Of a stretch of DNA of 64,000 bases, positions 45,950 to 53,843 are shown piece after piece. Under the pieces are notes generated by a model. That model had not been told where the DNA came from. It did no database searches and worked only from the letters and a program-made list of their open reading frames with translations. The stretch comes from JAYFRL01 sp034925905 (GTDB lineage: Bacteria > Bacillota > Clostridia > Lachnospirales > Anaerotignaceae). Location: NCBI GenBank assembly GCA_034925905.1, contig JAYFRL010000005.1, forward strand, positions 1-64,000. Reading direction: 5' to 3'. Position 1 is the stretch's first letter. Each line of letters begins with the position of its first letter. Made by a program: the position numbers and the translations under genes.

Positions 45950-46435
45950 ATGAAGCAAAATTCATTGAACAGCGGTTTTGTAATGGGACTTTTTCTTTTT
46001 TTTATATTTACAGGGGCTATGTTTATGGTTCTTGTTTTCGGAGCCGGAGCTTATAACGATATAAGGAATGAGCTTGAATCCCAATATAATGAACGTACCT
46101 GCGTTAGCTATATTTGTGCAAAGCTCAGGCATTACGACTCTGAAGGAGCGGTTTCGATTGGCGAAAACAAAGGCATAGAAACCATTATGCTTGCAGAGGA
46201 AGAAAACGGTGCTGAGTATATTACGTATATATATTATTATGAAGGCTATATGCGCGAGCTTTACTGCGAAAAATCAGTTGAGTTCGACCCTGATGCAGGC
46301 TTTTCGGTTATTCCGGCGGAAGGTCTTTCGGTAAAGATGGCGGGGGATGCTTTAATAAAGATTGAATGTAAATCCGGCGGGCGTACGGCAAAAGCATATG
46401 TTGCCTTATATTCTGAGAAGGAGGCGTTTGCATGA
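45950..46435 (+). CDS. Pilin-like protein of DUF4860 type, 161 residues
   Basis: Starts MKQNSLNSG, then a membrane segment FVMGLFLFFIFTGAMFMVLV, then a beta-rich extracellular part. The arrangement fits a prepilin-like leader with Gly before the hydrophobic helix, without Glu at +5, as in tip-type minor pilins. It resembles the DUF4860 group found in clostridial pilus-like operons. It overlaps the next gene by four bases. Confidence 0.7.
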   Translation: MKQNSLNSGFVMGLFLFFIFTGAMFMVLVFGAGAYNDIRNELESQYNERTCVSYICAKLRHYDSEGAVSIGENKGIETIMLAEEENGAEYITYIYYYEGYMRELYCEKSVEFDPDAGFSVIPAEGLSVKMAGDALIKIECKSGGRTAKAYVALYSEKEAFA

Positions 46436-46863
46436 AAAAGGACGCTTCTTCTAAAACAGGGTTGTTTTTAATAGAGCTTATAGCTATGATATTGCTTTTT
46501 GCTCTTTGCTCTGCCGTTTGTATGCGTATATTCAGCTCAGCCAAAACGCTTTCGGACGATAGCAGGGCTTTAAGCAACTCCTCGCTTGTTGCCCAGTCTG
46601 CCGCAGAATGCTTTAAGGCAACCGGCAGCCTTGATGAAACTGCTGATATTATGGAGGGAGAGCTTAAAGACGGCAGGGTGCTTGTTTTTTATGACAAAGA
46701 CTGGCAAAACACTGAAAACTTAGAAAATGCCCGGTTTTATTTGGATATTTCAAGTGCTTCCAAACTTATCGACCCCGAAGCTGTGGATATAAAGGTTTTA
46801 GAATGCGGAAGCAGCGAAGAAATTTTTTCAATAAAAGTAAAGGCGGTGGATTATGAATATTAA
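46432..46863 (+). CDS. Type IV prepilin-like protein with Glu5, 143 residues
   Basis: The leader MKKDASSKTG is followed by LFLIELIAMILLFALCSAVC, so the fifth residue after the Gly is Glu. This is the classical prepilin peptidase and assembly motif. A soluble domain of about 100 residues follows. It is the best candidate for a true pseudopilin in this operon. The start overlaps the gene before by four bases, and the stop overlaps the next start by 11. Confidence 0.75.
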   Translation: MKKDASSKTGLFLIELIAMILLFALCSAVCMRIFSSAKTLSDDSRALSNSSLVAQSAAECFKATGSLDETADIMEGELKDGRVLVFYDKDWQNTENLENARFYLDISSASKLIDPEAVDIKVLECGSSEEIFSIKVKAVDYEY

Positions 46864-47311
46864 AGAAATCGCATTAAAAAAACCGCCTAAAATGAATATA
46901 GGTCTTTCATCTTTGGTTGTTATATTTGCAGTTCTTTGTTTAACCGTTTTTTCGGTGTTATCGCTTTCTTCCGCAATTGTCGAGAAAAATCTGGCCGAAA
47001 AAAGTGCGGCTTCCGTTAAGGAATATTATGAAGCTGATTTTAAAGCCGCAGAATATGTGGATAAACTTAAAGAAATTTACAGCTTTACAGGCGAGTTTGA
47101 AGATTCGTCTCTAGGTTTGGAATTTGAAATAGAAGAAGCTTTGGATGGCAAATATGTAAGCTATGCTGTGCCAATTAATGAAAGCCAGGCTATATCTGTT
47201 GTTTTAAAATTTTCGGTTGATAAAATGAACATTGAGGAATGGAAAGTTGTACAAACGGGAGACTGGACTCCGGATGATTCGCTTAACGTATGGGATGGCG
47301 GAGACCTTTAA
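46853..47311 (+). CDS. Pilin-like membrane-anchored protein, 152 residues
   Basis: Leader MNIKEIALKKPPKMNIG, then the hydrophobic stretch LSSLVVIFAVLCLTVFSVLS and a soluble, acidic domain of about 110 residues. Glu5 is absent. It is translationally coupled to the preceding gene and lies 18 bases before pilT. It is probably another minor pilin or an accessory anchor. Confidence 0.68.
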   Translation: MNIKEIALKKPPKMNIGLSSLVVIFAVLCLTVFSVLSLSSAIVEKNLAEKSAASVKEYYEADFKAAEYVDKLKEIYSFTGEFEDSSLGLEFEIEEALDGKYVSYAVPINESQAISVVLKFSVDKMNIEEWKVVQTGDWTPDDSLNVWDGGDL

Positions 47312-47329
47312 GAAGGAGGAGCATAATAT

Positions 47330-48400
47330 ATGATGGGGTTTAATGAACTTTTACAAAGGGCAACGAAGGCAAAGGCTTCGGATATATTTATTATCTCAGG
47401 CGAACCCTTGTCTTATAAAAAAGGGACATCAATAATCGCTATAGATACGGAAATTGTTATGCCTGAAAGCTCTCGTGCTCTTGTTGCAGAAGCATATGCT
47501 GCTGCGGATAGGGATATGAAAATATTACTTGAAACGGGAGACGATGATTTTGCAGTATCCATTAAAAACCTTGCGCGTTTCAGGGTAAGCTCATATAAAC
47601 AAAGAAGCTCGCTAGCCGCCGTTATAAGAATTATTCCTTTTGGCATACCGGATTATAAAAAATTCAACATCCCGGAAACAGTTATGGAGGTTGCGGAGCA
47701 TACAAAAGGCCTCGTTCTTGTTACCGGACCTGCGGGCAGCGGAAAATCCACAACTCAAGCCTGTATTATAGATAGAATAAATAAAACCCGAGAAGGGCAT
47801 ATAATAACTCTTGAAGAGCCTATTGAATATCTTTATAAAAATGACAAGAGTATAATAAGCCAAAGAGAAATATCGCTTGATACTGTGGATTACATAACAG
47901 CTCTTCGCGCGTGCCTCAGGCAGTCCCCGGACGTTATACTTCTTGGCGAGATGCGTGATTTTGAAACGATAAAAACAGCCATGACGGCTGCCGAGACGGG
48001 GCATCTGGTTATTTCAACGCTTCACACCATCGGTTCCGTTAATACCATAGACCGCATAATAGATATTTTCCCTCCAAACCAGCAACAGCAGATAAGGGTT
48101 CAGCTAGCCATGCTTTTGAGATCTGTTGTTTCGCAGCAGCTCATCCGCACGATTGACGGAGACCTTATCCCTGTTTTTGAGGTTATGCATGCAAATAGCG
48201 CCATAAGAAATATGATAAGAGAATCTAAGATACACCAAATAGAGTCAATAATAGGAGTGTCTTCGGGTGAAGGCATGGCCAGCATGGATGTAAGCCTTTT
48301 GGAATTATATAGGGCAGGAAGAATAACGGCTGAAACAGCCATGAGATATGCGCTTGGCAATGAAATGATGGCAAAAAGGATTTCAGCGTTTAAAGGTTGA
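47330..48400 (+). CDS. pilT: Type IV pilus twitching/retraction ATPase PilT
   Basis: A 356-residue hexameric secretion ATPase. Walker A is GPAGSGKST (133-141), the Asp box LEEPIEYLY, Walker B VILLGEMRD (202-210), the His box GHLVISTLHT (224-233), and AIRNMIRE (291-298), the signature that distinguishes PilT from PilB/GspE. A GGAGG site lies about 10 bases before the ATG, and a second ATG follows directly. There is no PilB-type extension ATPase nearby. The sortase gene begins five bases after the stop. Confidence 0.92.
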   Translation: MMGFNELLQRATKAKASDIFIISGEPLSYKKGTSIIAIDTEIVMPESSRALVAEAYAAADRDMKILLETGDDDFAVSIKNLARFRVSSYKQRSSLAAVIRIIPFGIPDYKKFNIPETVMEVAEHTKGLVLVTGPAGSGKSTTQACIIDRINKTREGHIITLEEPIEYLYKNDKSIISQREISLDTVDYITALRACLRQSPDVILLGEMRDFETIKTAMTAAETGHLVISTLHTIGSVNTIDRIIDIFPPNQQQQIRVQLAMLLRSVVSQQLIRTIDGDLIPVFEVMHANSAIRNMIRESKIHQIESIIGVSSGEGMASMDVSLLELYRAGRITAETAMRYALGNEMMAKRISAFKG

Positions 48401-48405
48401 TTTGA

Positions 48406-49248
48406 ATGAAAAAAAAGGTCAGAATATTTTTTATAATTATTTTATGCTGCGTTTTTGTATATTCAATATTTAACGTGGTAAAATCATACCTGGAATACAA
48501 GGAAGCGGAGGATATCTATGCCCAGGCAGAGGAAAGATTTATAACCTTTTTGCCTGAGGAGCCGGCCTTAGAGCTTATGGAGAGCAAAGAAAAACATGAA
48601 GAAAATGCGGCGCCGAGTTCTAAAGATCCTTTGCTCCCGGACAACATATCCGTTGATTTTGAATCGCTTAAAAAAATAAACAGTGAGGTTATAGGTTGGA
48701 TATATGTGCCTGAAACAGTTATAAGCTATCCGCTGCTTCAAGGCAAGGATAATAACCATTATCTTTACTATGCATACCAAGGCACATACAATTCTTCCGG
48801 GAGTATATTTATGGATTACCGAAATTCTTCGGATTTGAGCGATCCGAGAACCTTAATTTACGGGCATAACATGTTAAATGGAAGCCAGTTTACGGTTTTA
48901 AAGAAATATTCCGGGCAGGATTTTTATGAAACACATCCGCGTTTTTATATAATAACTGAAACAGGGTATCTTGCTTATGATATTTTTTCGGCACACAGGG
49001 CACATACCTTAAGCGATGTATACCAAAGCGATACAAGTACGGAAGAAGGGTTTAGCGCGTTTTTATCCTTTGCAGTTAAAAATTCCGATATTGACACAGG
49101 AATCGAAGTTGGGACGAAGGATAAGATAGTAACCCTTTCAACATGCACGTCTTACGAAATTAATGAAAGATTTGTTGTACACGGTAAGCTTGTTGAGGAC
49201 ACCAGAAAAGATATAACTGCGGACACACAGGGAACATCGGGAGAATAA
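48406..49248 (+). CDS. srtB: Class B sortase
   Basis: Membrane-anchored transpeptidase that attaches surface proteins to the cell wall. One membrane segment (about 6-26) precedes the catalytic domain. Active-site residues are His in YGHNM (H154), Cys in TLSTC (C247) and Arg in NERFVVHG (R255). Class B is supported by DPRTLIYGHNM and the long helix insertion before the Cys strand. It is the last gene of the pilus-like operon, and its likely substrate is the VPQTG protein at 50797. A bidirectional terminator follows. Confidence 0.93.
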   Translation: MKKKVRIFFIIILCCVFVYSIFNVVKSYLEYKEAEDIYAQAEERFITFLPEEPALELMESKEKHEENAAPSSKDPLLPDNISVDFESLKKINSEVIGWIYVPETVISYPLLQGKDNNHYLYYAYQGTYNSSGSIFMDYRNSSDLSDPRTLIYGHNMLNGSQFTVLKKYSGQDFYETHPRFYIITETGYLAYDIFSAHRAHTLSDVYQSDTSTEEGFSAFLSFAVKNSDIDTGIEVGTKDKIVTLSTCTSYEINERFVVHGKLVEDTRKDITADTQGTSGE

Positions 49249-49254
49249 AAAAAT

Positions 49255-49307
49255 TATTCCAGATTAAAAAAACGCATCTTTTAGATGCGTTTTTTTAATC
49301 TGGAATA
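49255..49307. terminator. Bidirectional terminator between srtB and the SARP-type regulator
   Basis: A 25-bp perfect stem (49255-49279 with 49283-49307) and a three-base loop, with AAAAAAACGCATCT and its complement in the middle. It serves the convergent sortase (+) and regulator (-) genes. Confidence 0.92.
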
Positions 49308-49324
49308 TCTTAAGCTTAGATTTT

Positions 49325-50527
49325 TTAAAGTGTTTCCAAGTCTATTGGAATCAAAGGCTGTATGCTATAACTGAAGATAACGGGAGAATGAGGATGGGCA
49401 AGCCTGAAATTTCGTGTTGTTCTACCCAGTATCATTTCGGCGTTTTCATAGGTTAAAGAGAACAGCATAATCAGATATTGAGATATGCTGTACCGTGTAT
49501 AAACATCGCCGTGCCTTAATGAATTTTTTATTGCGTCATAAAGATAGTTCATATTATTATTCAGCACCTTTTGAGGCGGCAGACTACATTTTAAGTCCAT
49601 TGCCGTTATAAGGCAAAGGAAGGAGCTTTGCCCTGTTCTTGAAGCTGAGCGGGCCATAAGCTGGTAGATTGATTTAAAAATTTCATATTCACAAAAAAGA
49701 GCTCCCTTTATGAGGGCTTCTTCTTTTAAGTTGTCTCTTATTATTCCCAAATCCGTCTCGGCGGTTTTGCTTGTTTTTATGATTTCTTTATAAACTGCAG
49801 TGAACTTAGGGGAAAGATTAACCCCAAAATGGCTGAAAAAGAGATTCTTTGTATAATTATAATGCTGTATTGCCCTTTGCTGCGCTCCCGTATCTGCGAG
49901 AGCCTTTATAAGATAATAATGCAGGTTTTCATCATAGGAGTCTATATTGACGGCTTGCTGGCAAAGGGAAATGATTTCTTCAAACATTTTTTTTGTATTT
50001 AAAAGGGAAATTAAGTTATGAACGGCTTTGATGTATTTTGAATGAAAATATGTAACTATCGGAACTGCCCAAATTTCAAGAGACGACTTTGGGAGGAAAT
50101 CGCCTTTATAGACTTTTGTTGCTTTTGTAAGCAAATCAATCTTTTCATCATCATCTTTTGCGGATTCGGCTAAACTAAGGAGGCTGTCAAACTTTTCGGA
50201 ATCCAATTCCAAGGGGATGCTTCTACTGAACGAATAAGTTCCGCATTGGTAAGTAATCATGGTTTTGCCGGAAAGCCCAAGCTCATCTATAACGGCGCGC
50301 GCTCTAAAAAGCAGAGTTTTTAAAGCATTTGCAGGGTTATCGCTTTCGTCTTCAGGCCATAAAAGATCTATCAAATCATTTTGAGTGATTCTTTTATTTT
50401 TAAAAACTATAAGATATTCTAAAAGAGTCCATATTTTTTTGGAACGATTGCTGTTATCGTTTATAGTTTTATCGCCATATGAAATACTAAACTCGCCGAG
50501 CATATTTATTTTGATCTTTTCAGACAT
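49325..50527 (-). CDS. SARP/BTAD-type transcriptional regulator with degenerate GGDEF-like C-terminal domain
   Basis: A 400-residue regulator. GGAG before the ATG at 50527 sets the start. Residues 1-95 form an OmpR-like winged helix (KINMLGEFSISYGDKTI, then LLEYLIVFKNKRITQNDLIDLLWP). Residues about 95-250 are the helical BTAD domain (WAVPIVTYFHSKYIKAVHNL). Residues about 265-390 are not standard for SARP proteins. They can be lined up with a GGDEF domain: SFLCLITAMDLK for the Asp-containing strand, then RHGD (338-341), five residues, and SISQY (347-351) in place of GGDEF. RxxD at that spacing matches the cyclic-di-GMP inhibitory site. It is convergent with srtB and divergent from the surface-protein gene. 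Confidence 0.85.
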   Translation of the reverse strand: MSEKIKINMLGEFSISYGDKTINDNSNRSKKIWTLLEYLIVFKNKRITQNDLIDLLWPEDESDNPANALKTLLFRARAVIDELGLSGKTMITYQCGTYSFSRSIPLELDSEKFDSLLSLAESAKDDDEKIDLLTKATKVYKGDFLPKSSLEIWAVPIVTYFHSKYIKAVHNLISLLNTKKMFEEIISLCQQAVNIDSYDENLHYYLIKALADTGAQQRAIQHYNYTKNLFFSHFGVNLSPKFTAVYKEIIKTSKTAETDLGIIRDNLKEEALIKGALFCEYEIFKSIYQLMARSASRTGQSSFLCLITAMDLKCSLPPQKVLNNNMNYLYDAIKNSLRHGDVYTRYSISQYLIMLFSLTYENAEMILGRTTRNFRLAHPHSPVIFSYSIQPLIPIDLETL

Positions 50528-50713
50528 AATAAACTCTCCAATTAAAATAGTTTGGGGGCTAGAATAAAATTTCGTATTTTTGTAATTATACCATAGGAAA
50601 ATAAACATTTAAAGCTGAAGTTTAAAAAACATTTAAAAATTATTATAGACTAAAAGTACAAATATCGGCAATAAGTTACACAAAGATAAAAATATATAAG
50701 AATTGTTTTTAAA

Positions 50714-50731
50714 ATGTAACCATAATGTAAC
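50714..50731 (+). promoter_or_regulatory. Tandem ATGTAAC repeats upstream of the surface-protein gene
   Basis: ATGTAAC occurs at 50714-50720 and 50725-50731, exactly 11 bp apart. SARP and OmpR-type regulators bind direct heptamers with this spacing. The repeats lie near the -35 position of candidate -10 boxes at 50739 (TATTAT) or 50750 (TATAAG). An inverted GTTACA lies at 50675. The remaining bases of 50528-50796 are AT-rich with nothing else clear. Confidence 0.65.
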
Positions 50732-50796
50732 AAGCGTGTATTATTCTTATATAAGTAAATGAAAAATGAGATAATAGAATTAGAAAGAGTGATATT

Positions 50797-52107
50797 ATGA
50801 TAAAAAGAATAAAAAAATTTTTTACAGGGATTCTTGCTTTTGCATTATTGTTTTCAGGGCTTAACACGTTCAATGCTTTTGCCGAGGAAGACAATGTTGA
50901 AGAAGTTTCGTACAGGGTGGTATATGCTTCAAACGGGTCGGGAGTTGATATGGAAACAATGCCTGATGGAGGAGACACAGCTACCGAAGGAGACACATAC
51001 ATCTTAAGCAGTGCCGTTCCAAGCCGTGAATCAACAGAAACATATAATTACAACTTTTTAGGCTGGGGAACTACAAGCAGAGGAAACATAGTTACATCAA
51101 TATATGTTTCACCATCAAATATAGGCGATGGAACAAACGGAACTTTCAAACTTGACGTATATGGAAGAATAATTATATATGCAGTTTGGGAGGCAGTTGA
51201 AATAAATCAAACATATGGTCTTGTTTATACAACCAATGGTGTTTATGTGGATCAAAACGATCTTCCTTCCAATGTAACAGGCATAGGCTTGGGAGAAACG
51301 TATACTCTTGAAATTCCTGAGACGACTCCTCTTAGATATTCGGATGAAACAAAAACAACACCTACCCATGTGTTTAGAGGCTGGGCTACTCAAGGCGGAA
51401 ACAATAACGAGGCTTATGCTGTTACGGAAATAACGGCCCCAAGCATTGTCGGCTGGGCAGTTACAGAAAATTCCGATTCTCTTGAGGTAAGAGATTTTGA
51501 AGGATTAAGAGTTGACAATGCCGGTCTTTCAGTAGATACTTGCGGAAGAATAACTGTTTATGCTATATGGGAGGAATATGTTCCTGAAAACCCAAGTGAC
51601 GACAACGGAGACGACAATGGGGATGACAGCGGAGACGACAATGGGGATGACAACGGAAGCGACAATGGGGATGACAACGGAAGCGATAATGGGGATGACG
51701 ACGGAAGCGATAATGGGGATGACAACGGAAGCGACAATGGGGATGACAACGGAAGCGATAATTCGGGTAATAATGAGGATGACAGCCCGGAGAATTTGAA
51801 CGAAGATAATGGAGAAGAAACCCAGGAAGAAGTTATGGGAGTAAGCATTGAAAAAACTGAAACGCCTATGAGCGCCGCTCCTGAAGAGACTGATGAAATA
51901 ATAATAGAAGAAGAACCTTCCGTCCTTGCACAGGCTCCAGAGGCTTTAATTGCGAAAGAGGCAACTCCTCTCGGTGACGTTCCCCAAACAGGAGATACAT
52001 TAAATATATTAAAATGGATTGTTGCGTCGGCAATGTATTTTGCAGGAATAATGTTGCTTCTTTTCTGCGGAAACAAAAAAGAAGATAGAAATAACAGTGG
52101 AAAATAA
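50797..52107 (+). CDS. Sortase-anchored surface protein with InlB-like repeats and Asp-Gly linker
   Basis: A 436-residue exported protein. Signal peptide at about 1-29 (cleavage near FAEEDN), two InlB B-repeat-like domains (about 36-132 and 138-260, each ending in an Ile/Val-Tyr-Ala-x-Trp strand such as IIIYAVWE and ITVYAIWE), an acidic linker of SDNGDDNG repeats (266-330), then the sorting signal VPQTGD (395-400), a hydrophobic helix and a basic tail CGNKKEDR. It should be anchored to peptidoglycan by a sortase, plausibly the class B enzyme 1.5 kb away. Adhesin-like function is inferred. Confidence 0.88.
   Translation: MIKRIKKFFTGILAFALLFSGLNTFNAFAEEDNVEEVSYRVVYASNGSGVDMETMPDGGDTATEGDTYILSSAVPSRESTETYNYNFLGWGTTSRGNIVTSIYVSPSNIGDGTNGTFKLDVYGRIIIYAVWEAVEINQTYGLVYTTNGVYVDQNDLPSNVTGIGLGETYTLEIPETTPLRYSDETKTTPTHVFRGWATQGGNNNEAYAVTEITAPSIVGWAVTENSDSLEVRDFEGLRVDNAGLSVDTCGRITVYAIWEEYVPENPSDDNGDDNGDDSGDDNGDDNGSDNGDDNGSDNGDDDGSDNGDDNGSDNGDDNGSDNSGNNEDDSPENLNEDNGEETQEEVMGVSIEKTETPMSAAPEETDEIIIEEEPSVLAQAPEALIAKEATPLGDVPQTGDTLNILKWIVASAMYFAGIMLLLFCGNKKEDRNNSGK
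51598..51765 (+). repeat. In-gene 24-bp repeats coding for an SDNGDDNG linker
   Basis: Copies of GACAACGGAAGCGACAATGG followed by GGAT repeat with minor changes. Such tracts can change length by slippage or recombination in steps of 12 or 24 bp, keeping frame. The same tract leaves other frames open, giving false reading frames on both strands. Confidence 0.85.
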
Positions 52108-52147
52108 TAAAAGCAGACTGGAGGGTAACCCCCCGGTCTGCTTTTAT
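52108..52147 (+). terminator. Terminator after the surface-protein gene
   Basis: TAAAAGCAGAC pairs with GTCTGCTTTTA (52108-52118 with 52136-52146), with an inner G/C-rich helix. It begins at the stop codon. The T-run is short. Confidence 0.75.
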
Positions 52148-52284
52148 AGTGATAAATTTTAAAAAATAAGTAGTAAACGGATATATAATAAAAACCATAT
52201 ATTAAAATCCGTTTTGTGTTTTAAAGCTGGGAAACGATACAAGCATGGAAATAATCAGGAAAATAAAGTAAAAAGTATACTGGA

Positions 52285-52312
52285 TAGTAACCTGCTGTAA
52301 CCAAAGTGTAAC
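52285..52312 (+). promoter_or_regulatory. Three GTAAC direct repeats upstream of the 138-residue gene
   Basis: GTAAC cores at 52287, 52297 and 52308 lie 10 and 11 bp apart (units TAGTAAC, CTGTAAC, GTGTAAC). A TATACT -10 box (52323-52328) follows 10 bases after the last unit. They share the core of the ATGTAAC repeats at 50714, so both promoters may answer to the SARP-type regulator between them. Confidence 0.6.
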
Positions 52313-52371
52313 ATATAAGGAATATACTGGACTTAAATAATCGAAAACTATGAAGGGAGGTTGATAATCGT

Positions 52372-52788
52372 ATGAATGTGAATGGGTTTGTTCCATATGA
52401 AATGAAGACGAGCATAATAAAAATTATGTCATATATAAGCAAAAATCCATCTGGAATAATCCAGAATCCATATTTTAATGGAGACATTCACTTTGGAAGC
52501 TTAACAGAGCTCATTATGCTTATGGAAGATATGCTGAACGATTTAAACTTTCCTCAGGAGAGCATGGGAAAAAGAAAATTTCAAAACTCCGGTCACAGAA
52601 ATGAAAAAGCAGTAATTAAAGATTTACCAAAAGAAGAATCGTTGCTTGCAACTTTTAAAATAAGCGTTTATTTTAGGCAAAATGCAAGCTGGCAAGGGAA
52701 TATAGTTTGGCTTGAAAAGCAAGAAGAAGCCCAATTTAGGTCTGCGTTGGAAATGATAATGCTTATAGATAGTGTTTTAAGCGATTAA
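52372..52788 (+). CDS. Hypothetical protein, 138 residues, in the SARP neighbourhood
   Basis: Not recognised. GGGAGG about 12 bases upstream supports the ATG at 52372. Alpha/beta composition, no signal peptide, no membrane segment. Visible features are the N-terminal YEMKTSIIKIMSYISKNPSG, a hinge rich in charged residues (about 70-90), and the C-terminal FKISVYFRQNASWQGNIVWL followed by an amphipathic helix LEMIMLIDSVL. The second half could be a small ligand-binding or adaptor fold. Operator-like repeats lie upstream and a terminator downstream, so it appears to be a regulated single gene. Confidence 0.7.
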   Translation: MNVNGFVPYEMKTSIIKIMSYISKNPSGIIQNPYFNGDIHFGSLTELIMLMEDMLNDLNFPQESMGKRKFQNSGHRNEKAVIKDLPKEESLLATFKISVYFRQNASWQGNIVWLEKQEEAQFRSALEMIMLIDSVLSD

Positions 52789-52875
52789 TCAAAGGATAAA
52801 TAGGGGGCTTAAAACAAGGCAATTGCTTTTTAAAGCATATTTATGTACATCCAATAGTTCAAATCGAAAAATAAG

Positions 52876-52913
52876 ACCCCGTCAAAAGCTTTAGTTAAGG
52901 CTTTTGACGGGGT
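52876..52913. terminator. Bidirectional terminator between the 138-residue gene and tRNA-Met
   Basis: ACCCCGTCAAAAGC pairs with GCTTTTGACGGGGT (52876-52889 with 52900-52913) with a ten-base loop. On the minus strand a T-rich stretch follows, so it can end the tRNA transcript. It also serves the plus-strand gene. Confidence 0.88.
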
Positions 52914-52920
52914 TTGTTAA

Positions 52921-52994
<74 letters not shown>

Positions 52995-53069
52995 ATATAA
53001 AAGCATAGGGCTTACCCCTAGACCGCTATATCATTATAGAGCCAATAGATATATTTGTCAAGGACGTTT

Positions 53070-53789
53070 TTATATACCGTCCTTAAAATCTGATTCCAAG
53101 AGGTTTTTACGTTCTTTCCAGTCCGGCATTAGATTTGTAAGCTCTAAATAGAAATCGCTGCCGTGGCTGGGATAGACAAAGTGCAAAAGCTCATGCAATA
53201 CAACTTCATTTATGCATTCTGCCGGAGCTTTAATAAGCTGAAGGTTTAAACCTATTTTGTTTTTATTAATTATGCAGGAACCCCATCTTGTACGCATATC
53301 TCTTATATAGATAGAAGGTTTTTTAATATTCAGATGTTCAACTTTTTTAAGCATACTTAAAAGAGCTTCGTTAAATGCAAGCTCTGCTTTTTTGTTTAAA
53401 AACCCAAGATATATATTTTTAATGAATCCAGGGTCGGTGCAATCCTTTTCGATGTTTATAATAATGTTATCTCCCGATATTTCGATATTATAATTTCCAT
53501 ATTTAAAGTGAAGAGTATATTTTTTGCCAAGAATATAAACCTCTTTGCCTTCATATAAATTGCCATCGGGGGCGGTTTGGATTAGCTGTTCCGCTTTAGC
53601 TATATGCATTATTATCCATTTTGCTTTTGACTCAACAAAGCCTTCTATGGTTTTAAGCGGAACAGAGGGATTAGCCGAAACGGTTATTTCCTGTTTATTG
53701 TTTATATGAAGGTTTATGTTTTTAACATTTTTACGCACTAAATTATATTCTAAGACTATACCTTCATAGCTTATATGGTGTTTTCTCAT
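53070..53789 (-). CDS. YgjP-like (DUF45) zinc metallopeptidase family protein
   Basis: A 239-residue protein of the SprT/YgjP group. GAGG six bases upstream favours the ATG at 53789 over one four codons earlier. The zinc motif is HELLHFVYPSHGSDFY (about 190-205), with MRTRWGSC about 25 residues before it. These are conserved in the family. Catalytic activity and substrate are unknown. Confidence 0.88.
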   Translation of the reverse strand: MRKHHISYEGIVLEYNLVRKNVKNINLHINNKQEITVSANPSVPLKTIEGFVESKAKWIIMHIAKAEQLIQTAPDGNLYEGKEVYILGKKYTLHFKYGNYNIEISGDNIIINIEKDCTDPGFIKNIYLGFLNKKAELAFNEALLSMLKKVEHLNIKKPSIYIRDMRTRWGSCIINKNKIGLNLQLIKAPAECINEVVLHELLHFVYPSHGSDFYLELTNLMPDWKERKNLLESDFKDGI

Positions 53790-53843
53790 AATAACCCTCA
53801 TTTGAATACCAAAAAGGAATCTTTTAACCAGTAATAAAAAAGC

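Noticed and set aside
51558..52076. Long open frames on both strands across the surface-protein gene
   Set aside because: They arise from the repetitive Asp-Gly-Asn tract. The signal peptide, domains and sorting signal are only in the plus-strand frame from 50797.
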